From positions 1-64,000 of the forward strand of contig LGRX02034338.1 in the NCBI GenBank assembly GCA_001247695.2: a DNA stretch of 64,000 nucleotides. Direction: 5' to 3'. Shown here piece after piece: positions 9,840-19,471 of this stretch. The notes below the pieces were generated by a model, which saw nothing but the letters and a program-made list of their open reading frames with translations, was not told the DNA's origin and made no database searches. Made by a program: the position numbers and the translations under genes. Numbering within the stretch: the first letter of the stretch is position 1; each line of letters begins with the position of its first letter. This stretch comes from Cymbomonas tetramitiformis (taxonomy: Eukaryota > Chlorophyta > Pyramimonadophyceae > Pyramimonadales > Pyramimonadaceae).

Positions 9840-12572
9840 CCCGGAAGCTACAAATTGTCTGGGGGTAGCTACCAAAAGGTTGTGCCACCGACAAGCCTGG
9901 TAGGTTGTTTCGACTGTTGCTTGTATAGTGGTTGCGACTAGGTGACGTTAGTTGAACACTGAATTCGTTGTTGCTTTTATTATTTATACTGCTTTATGGG
10001 TTTTATCTTGTTTTGCTGACTTGGGTTTGTTGACTTTTTGGGCATTTTATTTGATTCTCGACAAGCACAAGAACTCGGACTCTCATAACGGCACACGGAC
10101 AGACGTCTCGGGGGCCGTAGTATGACTGGCATTACGCTACTCCTTCTGAATTTTCTTAATATACGAATGTGTGCGACAACCAGGTTGTTTTATGTGAGCC
10201 CAAATTACAGGCTTCTCAAGACTTTACAAAGTGGCGGGCCCTAGGGGCTCGATGCACGGCAATAATGAATTTTGCCTGATTTTCTCCGGCGCTTTCGTGA
10301 GACAACTGGATTTTCAACGTTTGATGCGCACTGCTTGCGGCTGTGTTTCTTGCATTATTTTGCGACATCCGGCTCCTCCGTATTACGTTACCTTACCTGG
10401 TTTTTCCCTACGAGTTCGTAAGACACCTGCAGTGGGGTTGCAGCGCTTGTTTCTCATCACCGTGGAATGTGCCCGGTGCCTGGAGAAACCTACTGTGCAT
10501 TACGTTATTTTGCCCGAAAAGTCTCCACGAGTGTGTACGACAACTTAGGGGGGACTGGCACTGTGAACACTGCAGTGTTTTTTAAATCTTACAGCATACT
10601 ATTATTTGGGCATCAGCTCCCTCATGCATATCTAGCCATATAGGCTTGGGGGAATTTCCACTCCTACCGATGAGCTGGGCTTCGTGCAGCCGGCGAAAGC
10701 ACTTCAGGAAGGAAAACGCACACAGCATATATGTGGGGATATTAAAAAAAAAATAGTCCTTCATCGTATCCTTGTTATATACAACGAGTTAACCTCGGTA
10801 ATTTAACTCATACTGTATTGATCATATTTAAGTATACGCTTATATTCAAATATCGGCAGGTGCTATGCGTGCCTCATCTTTGCCAACCGGGCTAGCGATC
10901 ATGCACGCATTTTTTTCGTTCTAAGGTGCGCAGTTCGATTCCGATTTCGCGTGAAACTTCACGCTTGTTTTTCCCTTTCACCGACTGATTATTTCTACTG
11001 TTCAACTTCCAGGTATCAAGCGGCGGGATGTAGTACGTAAACAAAAAGGATCCGGGCGCGATGCAGTATAACATCCAAAGAATATATGGATGCACTAGTC
11101 ATTTTTTTGTTTCGGCACAGAACCACAGATCCCCACTACTATTCCAATTCACTGGTCGATGCTTGCAGCAATCGGTAATGTAATGTGTAAATACATCGAA
11201 CTTACAGCTGACGCAATTGTACTAGCGCCTATTAGCTAAAATCGAGCGTGACTATTTGTACGTAGAAAATGCGATTATGATCAGTTATGTTTTAGGTTTG
11301 CTCATGACCATGTGTCGTTTTGTGCATTTTAGATGCATGGGGTGTTCTACGTCAGGCATCCTGTGTATCTTAGATCTGTAAGGTTTAAGCACTAAAATGG
11401 CCAAAGTTTTTATTGTAACAACATAAGTTAGAAGTGCGGGAGTGTTGCTGGAAAATATGAGGTGAGATGTATTGATTTTTTGAAATTCTGATGTGAAATA
11501 TAGATGGGGCATGCAGAAATATGCCAGCATGCTATTTAACTTGATAACTGATAACTGAACAATCTTTACAACGTGCTGGCGGACTCTTTGCGCATTGGTG
11601 CATTTGCAATCGAATACTGCAATCGTTACGGCCATGCCTCCGCCCGTTATGTAATTCGGAAGGAGTCAAGTGTGTAGTATGATACTTTATACGTTTAACA
11701 CCGTGATGTCCTTGATACATGGATAGCATGCCGCTTACAATCGTTGCCCGAAATTAACCAGAAACGGGTCATGAAGGTTGGCGCAATACATGTCACATTT
11801 TGAAGGTTCGAGAGGATAAAATTATCATGCCGCTGCATATTATGTTCTCGCAATCCATGTATTTAATCTTACGCAGAATATGTACGATGTTGTACATTTA
11901 TGCAACCTACATACACAATGACATCGTGATGACAACGTGTCGCTAACACTGTAAGGCACATGTACATAATGTCATCAGTTACAGTGTAGATGCGGATGAA
12001 GCATAGATGCGCATGCTTTACAGTTGTGTTCTTTTGTAGGAATGACATTATGGCTTGACTACGCACATATCCATGATAGTCAACTACGTACCTTACAGGC
12101 ACTCTTCCTAGTGATAAGTCTTATGTATCAAGTGGTCATCAGTATTTCACATCTGATGCCCGTATATTTCACTTAGAACACTCATATACCAAGAGCTTTA
12201 CTTCACTTAGTTCAAGACGTGTAATTTTGAATGAGTGTGAGACTTGAGCCCAATTTCTTTGCTTTGGTGCGTACACAATATTCTGTGTTCAAAGAACAGA
12301 AGAAAAATCCATTATTGCTTGTTTCTATGTGTATGTCTTTGGCAGATTTCCCATGGCAATATGAGGAAAATGGGATGGAATGATCAGGCACATGCTTCTT
12401 AGCTAAAGTCCGGAAACTTTCCGACATTCAGCTCTCGTTTCATTGTTTGCAACATAAAATTATTGTACAGTGTTATGGTTAAAGAATGTATTTACAGCTA
12501 TTTACAAACCAACACTATTTACACAGAGAGGCTTTTGCGTATTTTCCCTCGTGTGTAATGCTCACGCGAGTC
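9840..12572. other. No gene recognised
   Basis: About 2.7 kb with only short frames (longest about 115 codons) that lack recognisable motifs. A copy of the ACTGTTGCTTGTATAGTGGTTGCGAC motif region near 9910 recurs, diverged, at about 44938, 45632 and 46250, so at least part is repeat-derived. The 3' end of the minus-strand hydroxylase gene begins at 12573. Confidence 0.3.
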
Positions 12573-13403
12573 TTAGGCTTCTATGACTACCTTTTGAGCC
12601 TTCACGGCCGCCTTGTTTGCTTTCAAATCTTCCCAGGATTCCTTAGTCTGAAAAGTGCCGACGATGTGGTCAAATAACGGGCACGCAACGTTGTAGTTAG
12701 TTTTTCCGCCGGAGACGTGGTGTCCGGCGTGGTTGTCATACAACCAATCAAAATAGGCAGATCCTCGTAGCCCGGAAAGCACCCACGAAGGCGCGCCCAC
12801 GGACGCAGGGACATCGTCAAGCCCGTGCATGTTAGGGTGGAGTGCATTCCAAATCAGTGCGTGGAGGAGCATTGCGGGAAGGAAAAAGAGGGTGGTATCG
12901 GTAAAGTTCCATCCCATTGCAAGCATGTACCAGGGGTACACTTGAGGAGCCATCTGAGCAGTCATCATTGCAGTGACTTCCCAGCTGAAAGCGGTTCCGC
13001 GCCACGGGTCCTTAGCATCCAGACGGGCGCAAGCTTGAGATGCCAACCACCGGTCATCTGTCCGGAGAAGCATGTCGTCAAGTGTTTCTGCATGATGCTC
13101 CACGTGGCCACCGCCATCAAGCTGAGGCACTGTGTCGGGGTACTGTTGGCGCAAGTCCTTGTATGTCTGCAGTTTCTGTACTTCGTCATGTTGGTAGTAC
13201 CGATGAGTGATATACTCGTTGTAGGACATCATGAAATACATCGACGCTGCGGCAGCAGCAGCCTCGCCTACTTGTACCAATTCCGTGGACATGGCAGATA
13301 CCCTGATAGACTTTCGGATTGCCGTCCTACCAACAGCTTTTTCATGCCTCCGTGCGGAAAGAGCAGGAGCAGGCTTCAGCGCGAACATGTGGGAAGCAAT
13401 CAT
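12573..13403 (-). CDS. Fatty-acid hydroxylase superfamily protein, plastid-type N-terminus
   Basis: Complete 276-aa frame, ATG at 13403, stop TAA at 12573, no intron seen. It carries the di-iron histidine clusters of the fatty-acid hydroxylase/sterol desaturase superfamily: HRYYQH (67-72), HVEHH (100-104), H181 with HPNMH (189-193), and HAGHH (225-229) followed by NYNVACPLFDHIVGTF, the usual C-terminal block. Members oxidise lipid or sterol substrates at membranes. Hydrophobic segments at about 45-60 and 150-185 could anchor it. Residues 1-37 are rich in Ala, Arg and Ser with few acids, as in chloroplast transit peptides, so plastid location is plausible. The substrate cannot be read from sequence. 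Beta-carotene hydroxylase was considered and rejected. Codon use is ordinary and there is no sign of decay. Confidence 0.85.
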   Translation of the reverse strand: MIASHMFALKPAPALSARRHEKAVGRTAIRKSIRVSAMSTELVQVGEAAAAAASMYFMMSYNEYITHRYYQHDEVQKLQTYKDLRQQYPDTVPQLDGGGHVEHHAETLDDMLLRTDDRWLASQACARLDAKDPWRGTAFSWEVTAMMTAQMAPQVYPWYMLAMGWNFTDTTLFFLPAMLLHALIWNALHPNMHGLDDVPASVGAPSWVLSGLRGSAYFDWLYDNHAGHHVSGGKTNYNVACPLFDHIVGTFQTKESWEDLKANKAAVKAQKVVIEA

Positions 13404-14475
13404 TGTGAACTTAAAATGTTTTGGTGATGCGATATAGTTGGTCTGTTAGGTTACCAGCTAATTATTGCACTGCACAAATAGATGTGCTGTAAGTATCGGA
13501 AGTATAAAGAATGCCCACTGACGTTCAGCTTTCTTTCAAATACTCCTAGTTTCAAGATTTTTCGAGAGGATTGTATCAGTAGTATATGACACTTTCGACA
13601 AGATCCCACCCAAAATTGATGACATGTATTTTCGATCGCACCGCGTGGAGGAATTAGGTGATGCCACGAGCGATTTCAAAGGCCAAATTCACTTCGATGA
13701 TTGCACTCGAGAACGCGTCGATGAAGATCCAAGTCGAGTTTTCAGACTTTGGGTAAGCACCAATGATGTCGTGGTGACGTGGTATATTCTTGCCGTCGAC
13801 AGAGTGACAGAGCGCTCGATTTAGGACTCTGCCTCCTTCTCAGCCTATAGTATAGCCCGAAAATAGAGGTGATGGCCCGATGGATTTGTACGTGACGGTT
13901 CGAGGATGGAGAGTTGGAGACATCACGTGCGACATGGTGTCCAAATACGAAATAGACAATTGGCCCTCAACCAAGACAACCGACCATTCGATTGGCTAGT
14001 TTTCTCCCGAGTTTCCATTTGTGGGAAGCTGAAAACTGGAAGGAGGATCTGACCAATGGTGGAAGCTGGATTTTGGATGCAGCGAATAGCATTCTGGGGA
14101 TTAAACCAATTTTACCACACGATTGACGATACAGTGATAACAGTGGCTAGAGCTCTACAGTGACACTGGCTAGTTGTCGACTTATCGTGGTTCATCATCG
14201 CGACCCTGGAGCCTTGAGCCTAGAGAGAAAGCGATGATTCATGATATGATTTGATATAAACCTCAAGACAGTACAGTAGCGTGAGGTGCGATGCGATGCG
14301 AGACTGCGACTGTCTCAGCAAGTACAGTAGGGAAGTGACACTGTGTCACAGTTGACAGCAGAGACTACAAATGACAATCGTAAGCATTGATGCAAATCGA
14401 CGTAATAAATGGCAACCCAAAAATCGTAATTGTATAAATAGTAAGCCCCATTCATGATAGACGTCCAATCAGATC
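13404..14475. other. Intergenic, possible decayed coding fragment
   Basis: The upstream region of the hydroxylase gene has a TATA-like TTTATACTT on the minus strand at about 13508. On the minus strand at about 13650-13850 a frame reads GAYPKSENSTWIFIDAFSS, faintly like the second catalytic segment of a retroviral-type integrase. It is interrupted by stops and too short to call. The rest shows short CACTGT/ACAGTG-rich sequence and no gene. Confidence 0.25.
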
Positions 14476-14546
14476 GCGCCTGTAGTCCAACGGTAGGATA
14501 TCAGCCTTCCAAGCTGAGGACCCGGGTTCGACTCCCGGCGGGCGCA
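14476..14546 (+). tRNA. tRNA-Gly (anticodon UCC)
   Basis: 71-nt cloverleaf. Acceptor GCGCCTG pairs with CGGGCGC (one G-U). The D arm is GTCC...GGAT, the anticodon stem TCAGC/GCTGA with loop CTTCCAA (anticodon TCC), and the T arm CCGGG-TTCGACT-CCCGG. The discriminator base is A. No CCA is encoded, as in eukaryotes, and no intron is present. The internal A and B boxes appear intact (GGTTCGACT). The GGA codon is read. Confidence 0.93.
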
Positions 14547-14619
14547 CTGGGGATTCTCGCTTGACGTGCGAGAGGTGGTTCACCCCCGTCTTGCTCCCTT
14601 GCGCCATTCGGCGTATCCG

Positions 14620-14690
14620 GCATCGGTGGTCTAGTGGTAGAATAGTACCCTGCCACGGTACAGACCCGGGTTCGATTCCCGGTCGATGCA
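14620..14690 (+). tRNA. tRNA-Gly (anticodon GCC)
   Basis: 71-nt cloverleaf 73 bp after the first tRNA-Gly. Acceptor GCATCGG/TCGATGC, D arm GTCT...GAAT, anticodon stem GTACC/GGTAC with loop CTGCCAC (anticodon GCC), T arm CCGGG-TTCGATT-CCCGG, discriminator A, no encoded CCA. Followed by TCAAGTTTTT, a typical RNA polymerase III T-run terminator. Confidence 0.93.
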
Positions 14691-14693
14691 TCA

Positions 14694-14700
14694 AGTTTTT
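14694..14700 (+). terminator. Pol III T-run after tRNA-Gly(GCC)
   Basis: A run of five T (GTTTTTCTC) starts four bases after the tRNA end and would stop RNA polymerase III. The upstream tRNA lacks an equally clear T-run, so a dicistronic transcript is possible. Confidence 0.5.
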
Positions 14701-14897
14701 CTCCCGAAGGTTTATCCGAGGGAAAAATAATTAATATAGAATAAGTTTTCATGATTTTAGAATAACCCGTTTTCATGTTGAATTTAGATTAAGTTTTCTT
14801 GAGGTCATCCGGCTATGACCGGTGGTCCTTTTCACGACTCGTGTTCAAATAATGTGCACATAGGTCAAACGCTCTCGTTCCCGCTGGTCGTGCCATC

Positions 14898-15050
14898 ATG
14901 AGGACGCCTCCAAAAAGCTTTAAGAAGGTTTGTCTCGCTTGTGACGATAATGGTGGGCGCCGTTGTAATAGACACTCACGGCGTGTTCTGCTTGAAAAAC
15001 GGGCCCCTGTACTTCTTCTATATCCTAAACCCTTTGACTTGCCTTTTACC
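14898..15050 (+). pseudogene. Fragment related to the cysteine-rich protein N-terminus
   Basis: The frame begins MRTPPKSFKKVCLACDDNGG, then RRCNRHSRRVLLEKRAP, clearly the same module as MRKPPEKYTRVCLSC...RRCTRHATRVHRKK at 7723. Similarity fades after about 50 residues and the frame runs into the hairpin repeats. It shows that this zinc-binding module travels within element G or was captured by it. Confidence 0.6.
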
Positions 15051-15068
15051 GCTGCACGCGACCGGCAA

Positions 15069-15262
15069 GCATCTTTGAAACTTCCGAGTTTCAAAGATGC
15101 GTTTTGTATTTTGGGTGCACCCTAATTTTACAAAACGGCCGAGCGCTTCCCGTTTGTGCGGGATATTCACATTTATTCCATGGAATATTCCATATGGATT
15201 AACACACATAAGCACGAAGGCATCGGCCACGCATCTTTGAAACCAACGAGTTTCAAAGATGC
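15069..15262. repeat. Two perfect hairpins GCATCTTTGAAAC/GTTTCAAAGATGC
   Basis: 15069-15100 and 15231-15262 are identical 13-bp stems with 6-nt loops (TTCCGA and CAACGA), each followed by T-rich sequence. They sit in consecutive copies of a loose ~165-bp repeat that also shares GAGCGCTTCCCGTT. Minus-strand translation across them gives the repeated peptide KRIFETRxFQRC, an artefact of the hairpins. Confidence 0.65.
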
Positions 15263-15434
15263 GTTTTTTGTCATTTGGGTGCGCATACCCAAATAACAAA
15301 TCAGCCGAGCGCTTCCCGTTGGCGTGGGGTATCCAACGCTTGAATGTTGAATATTCATTGTAATATGAGTTAGCAAGCGAGGTTGCAAAGGCATCAGGAC
15401 AGAATCTACGAAACTGTCTCATGCCTTTGCCGTT

Positions 15435-15958
15435 GGGTTTGGGTTCGAACGTGACACCCAAACCCAAAGATGCCAAACAACCGAGGGCTTCCCGTGCGTC
15501 CTAGAGCACGAAACTTGGCACGAATACTGCCAAGATACATATCTTTGAGTTACTTGAAGCTCAAGGCTTCAAGTTACTTGTGCGCGAAACGCGCAATTTA
15601 TTTCTAAGGCAGATGTTTTGGGTTTGGGTTCGAACGTGACACCCAAACCCAAAGATGCCAAACAGCCGAGGGCTTCCCGTGCGTCCTAGAGCACGAAACT
15701 TGGCACAATACTGCCAAGATACATATCTTTGAGTTACTTGAAGCTCAAGGCTTCAAGTTACTTGTGCGCGAAACGCGCAATTTATTTCTAAGGCAGATGT
15801 TTTGGGTTTGGGTTCGAACGTGACACCCAAACCCAAAGATGCCAAACAGCCGAGGGCTTCCCGTGCGTCCTAGAGCACGAAACTTGGCACACATACTGCC
15901 AAGATACATATCTTTGAGTTACTTGAAGCTCAAGGCTTCAAGTTACTTACTTTTTTTC
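15435..15958. repeat. Three tandem ~185-bp repeats rich in hairpins
   Basis: Copies begin at about 15435, 15620 and 15804 and are nearly identical. Each contains an inverted repeat GGGTTTGGGT...ACCCAAACCC, then CTTGAAGC...GCTTCAAG and GCGCGAAACGCGC. This is non-coding satellite-like DNA inside element G. The third copy ends where the inverted coding fragment begins. Confidence 0.75.
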
Positions 15959-16036
15959 AAGCAGAACACGCCGTGAGTGTCTATTGTGGCAAAGATGGCA
16001 AATAATAAAAGTCATTATGCGGACAAAGTCGTTATT

Positions 16037-17635
16037 TGATAGAAAAGGCTAATATATGTTATATATATTAGACTGGCGGAAGCACTAGCAGGGAGTGACA
16101 CCGTGATTCACTGCAGACTAAGATGAGATAATAAAATAACTTTGGGGGTTTTATTATCGCGGAACGAACTGGCGGAAGCAAGCTGACGTGGCACCTCGGG
16201 TCAAGGGGTGATCAGAGAGAGTGTGACTGCCCCCCACCTTATGGGGGGGGGCTGAAAGTCTCATCTCACATCACACCACCTCACCCCGAAGGCGTGAGGT
16301 GCCACAACAAGGCAGGCAAGCCTGCATCCCAAACCTAAACCCTAGGCAAAAATAGGCAGCAGTTACAGGCCCAATGGGACCTCTTGTAGTCCGAAACTAC
16401 TGCACTACAAGCTAGAGCCGCTCATTGCAAGTGTCTGTCTAACTTAGTGTTGCACACCACCAGACCGTGATGCGTCTGGTGGCGGGTCGATTGCGTCATT
16501 GGCGAGAGGCCGTGATCCCATGAAAGGTGGCAACCAGATGGGCTAGGGGCATACGCCCACGCATATATGGGGATCATAGGTGGGGATCACTACTCCCACG
16601 GGGTAGCTGCCAAAATCACTAAGCAAGCAGGCTTAACTGGCGGCGGCGTCCTCGATGATGCTAAGGTCCAACACCAGTCAAAATGGGATACGTCATCCCA
16701 CCCCTGTGCGAGGCCACTCTAGAAAGTAGCCTAGCACCACCAGAGAAAATGCCACGGCGCAGGGAGGGCAAGATGGCCGAGGTCGCAAAATGCGAGGAGC
16801 GGTGAGAACGGCCAAGTCAAAGTTCTCGCTGTCGATGTCGTTGGAAACGCCGGTGTTCACGTTCGTGCTTGGTGCATAAGCACCACCAAGCACCACCAGA
16901 CCGTAGCCAGTGGTAAATTGTCGTTGTTGAAGTAGCTCAAGCGCCGTTTGAACTGCGGCCATGCGCGCACTCCGACGCGCCGAAGCCATGAACCGTGAGC
17001 TGCAGAAATCTGCAACCCAAGGAGTTTGGGTATGGGTGGAAAACGTAAAATTCGGTAAAATCAACCAAACCAGCCGATGAAAACGTCAATCCTGGGTAGA
17101 ATTTGACGAGGAAAACGGTGGCGAGGTCAAAATAGTCGTGCGAAAAGCGGATTTTCCTGCAGCGAAGGCGCTGCCGGCCAGAGTCCAAAGCGAAGTTGTC
17201 AAAGACGATGAGCTTGTAGGTACGCGCAATATAAAAGAAAGACGAAAAATAAGGTCGTGCTAAGACGAAAGGTACGTGCGGATTACGTGCTGAGTACGTG
17301 CGGTTACGTGCGGGTTACGTGCGGGTTACGTGCGGGTTACGTGCGTGATCAAAGTAGCCGAGAAAAGGATGCCACACCAAAGATGGTGGACCGATAACCT
17401 GACAGAAAAGGCTAATATATATTATATATTAGACTGGCGGAAGCACTAGCAGGGAGTGACACCGTGATTCGCTGCAGACTAAGATGAGATAATAAAATAA
17501 CTTTGGGGGTTTTATTATCGCGGAACGAACTGGCGGAAGCAAGCTGACGTGACACCTCGGGTCAAGGGGTGATCAGAGAGAGTGTGACTGCCCCCCACCT
17601 TATGGGGGGGGGGCTGAAAGTCTCATCTCACATCA
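16037..17635. mobile_element. TRIM-like LTR element E (non-coding)
   Basis: Two near-identical direct terminal repeats, 16037-16273 (237 bp) and 17400-17635 (236 bp), start TGAYAGAAAAGG and end CTCACATCA (TG...CA). They flank about 1.13 kb. A perfect 5-bp target duplication, TTATT, lies at 16032-16036 and 17636-17640. No reading frame matches gag or pol, so this is a terminal-repeat retrotransposon in miniature. Next to the left repeat, the minus strand has a G-rich GGGGTGAGGTGGTG that could be the polypurine tract, suggesting minus orientation. The primer site is not obvious. The interior holds the hairpin CACCTCAC...GTGAGGTG (about 16277-16302). It is inserted in element G. Confidence 0.75.
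17276..17346. repeat. Short tandem repeat GTGCGGGTTAC
   Basis: Five to six copies of an ~11-bp unit (GTGCGGGTTAC and variants GTGCGGATTAC, GTGCTGAGTAC) just inside the right terminal repeat of element E. Confidence 0.6.
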
Positions 17636-17639
17636 TTAT

Positions 17640-17735
17640 TCACGGCCGTGACTTTAGATTCACGGCCGTGAATCTTTCCGAATGGAACCAAAAGCCGTTC
17701 GATTAAAATCGAACGGTTTTTTGTTCCATTCGGAC
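17640..17735. repeat. Double ATTCACGGCCGTGA motif and long hairpin
   Basis: ATTCACGGCCGTGA occurs twice (about 17638 and 17661). It is followed by a 56-bp inverted repeat at 17678-17733 with arms CCGAATGGAAC...GCCGTTCGATT and AATCGAACGG...GTTCCATTCGG. The stem is about 20 bp with one bulged segment. It lies inside the right arm of element G. Confidence 0.55.
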
Positions 17736-17925
17736 ATATGGACATCACGGCAAGACAACTCTTCAGTGTAATATTTCGCATGGCATGGCGATAGCTCAAC
17801 AGGTACAGTACAGCGTCATGGATGCATGCACCGGTCATAGCCGGATGACATAAAGAAAACTTATTCTAAATTAACGATGAAAATGGGTTATTCTAAAATT
17901 ACGAAAAAATATTCTAAATTAAATA

Positions 17926-19471
17926 GCCTACCGTTTGTTTTGCTGAATATATCAGCTTGACTGTATATTCATACGAGTGTGGTAATCAGAATAGATAAGA
18001 TGAACGGAATACCGAGTCTTCCCGTTATATGTTCGGGGTCTAGGGTTCCGGGACCGGTGACAGTCATACACCCTAACTATAGGAATGACAGTCGGGGCGT
18101 CACTTCCAGCAAAAACATTTACGTCGATGAGTAAGGCAATGCCTTCGGAACGATCTACTCGAGTCTGTTCCCCTCATACATGACAGTTTGCAAGGCAGGA
18201 AGCATTCCACAGAGCATGGAAGCATGGGTGACAAGGCACTAATTAAGCGTGTCTGCCACCAGCGTCGGAAAAAACATCAGAGGGCCACGGAGCTGATGTA
18301 CGATGGTGATGGAAGCGGAGTGGGCGGTGGTGGTGATGATCGGACATCGTGGCAGATATATGGTTCGTCGGTAATATATATCTAACTGAGAGATAAACCC
18401 TGAGTTAAGGGTTACGGAAATCAGAACGGTAAAAGTGTCATAGATAAAACAGAGGCATACATAAATACCTAACTGGCTATTACCCGCAGCTTAAGGTGGC
18501 TTAAGCCACCTTAACTTGAAGGGCTCATTGGGGCTTCCTCGGCGGTGCTTTCAAAATTTGGAGACCCATGTCGTCAAGATCTTGAGCTGCTCTTTCTGCA
18601 GTGTCTTATCAAAAGTTTGATCTGAGTTCATCTTGACCCTCAAAATCTCGGTCGAAGTAGGGTGGGTATTGGCCAATTTTCCTTAAGATGGCTTAAGCCA
18701 CCTTAAGCCAATTAGCTCACGGGGGCTTCCTCGAAGGCGCTTTTCAAAATTTGGAGACCTATGATGTCAAGATCTCGAGCTGCTCTTTCTGCAGTGTGTT
18801 GCCAAAAGTTTGATCCGAGGTCATCTTGACCCTCAAAATCTCGGTTGAAGTAGCATGGGTTTGCAAAAACCGGAAAAAATCGCTCAAAATTCACTAAATT
18901 TTGCACCCTCTTGGATACTTCCCAAAATTGCTCACCGGGAACTTGGGCTCGCCGAATAGTGCATATAGTGTCTAAAAGAAGACATTGTCGCCGTCATTTT
19001 GAGCTAAAAAAATCTAGTTTCCGGTGCCGATAGCTCCCGCAATAATTGAAAACGTTAAGGTGGCTTAAGCCACCCTAAATCGCTGTTAGGGTGGCTTAAG
19101 CCACCCGAAGGGTAATAGGCATAACGGGTGTTTCCCGTCTACTGGTGACGGTCACCCAGCCTACCATAGGAAGCGTGACATGTGACAGTTTTGAGTGTCA
19201 CAGTGTCAGATCCAGCACACCACCTAGGGTGGTGACCGTAGCTAGTAGCGAAACGAAGTAACAAACTCCCTACTCAACTTCAGGAGGAAACTGTAGCACA
19301 ACTGGGGGCCTGTACTCTTGGTCAGGGCGGTCCCAGTTCACAGCAAAGATTGTCAGGTACTGCTGTTAATTTTGCCAAAACCCTAAACACAGCTCAAATT
19401 CAGAGAGCTCTTCTGCACATCTAGGAAGTCACACTATAGTTAACCTCTAGGCAGGCACGGTGTGATCAATC
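17926..19471. repeat. Gene-free stretch with tandem duplication and GGTGGCTTAAGCCACC palindromes
   Basis: Four palindromes share the core GGTGGCTTAAGCCACC or a one-base variant: 18491-18514 (perfect, 24 bp), 18683-18706 (one mismatch), 19055-19078 and 19089-19106. The first two begin copies of a ~195-bp tandem duplication (about 18525-18680 and 18720-18875) that share CAAAATTTGGAGACC, GAGCTGCTCTTTCTGCAGTG and TCATCTTGACCCTCAAAATC. No gene is recognised; the short frames have no motifs. Confidence 0.55.

Larger units (their letters stand above)
14728..17925. mobile_element. TIR element G (DNA transposon derivative) with nested TRIM
   Basis: Inverted terminal sequences of about 97 bp (14728-14824 and 17829-17925) align at roughly 85% by eye. 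Both hold ACCGGTCATAGCCGGATGAC at the inner edge and repeated TTATTCTAAA-type motifs outward. Inside are a degenerate copy of the N-terminus of the cysteine-rich protein (14898), hairpins, a tandem ~185-bp repeat, and an inverted fragment of the coding part (about 15955-15990 inverted relative to 14959-14995). The nested TRIM (16037-17635) accounts for half the length; without it G was about 1.6 kb. No transposase is present, so it is non-autonomous. The target-site duplication is unclear. Confidence 0.6.

Noticed and set aside
12573..13403. Beta-carotene hydroxylase identity for the histidine-rich membrane protein
   Set aside because: The histidine clusters (HRYYQH, HVEHH, HPNMH, HAGHH) and the C-terminal block fit the general fatty-acid hydroxylase superfamily, not the carotenoid hydroxylase pattern.
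13650..13850. Integrase-like fragment (IGAYPKSENSTWIFIDAFSS) on the minus strand
   Set aside because: Only one weak motif, interrupted by stops; not enough to call a mobile element.
14452..14776. Minus-strand ORFs reading RPPGVEPGSSAWKADILPLDY and similar
   Set aside because: They are the well-known antisense translation of tRNA genes.
15018..15476. 152-aa minus-strand ORF
   Set aside because: It runs through the hairpin repeats and encodes duplicated KRIFETR peptides created by the palindromes; not a real gene.
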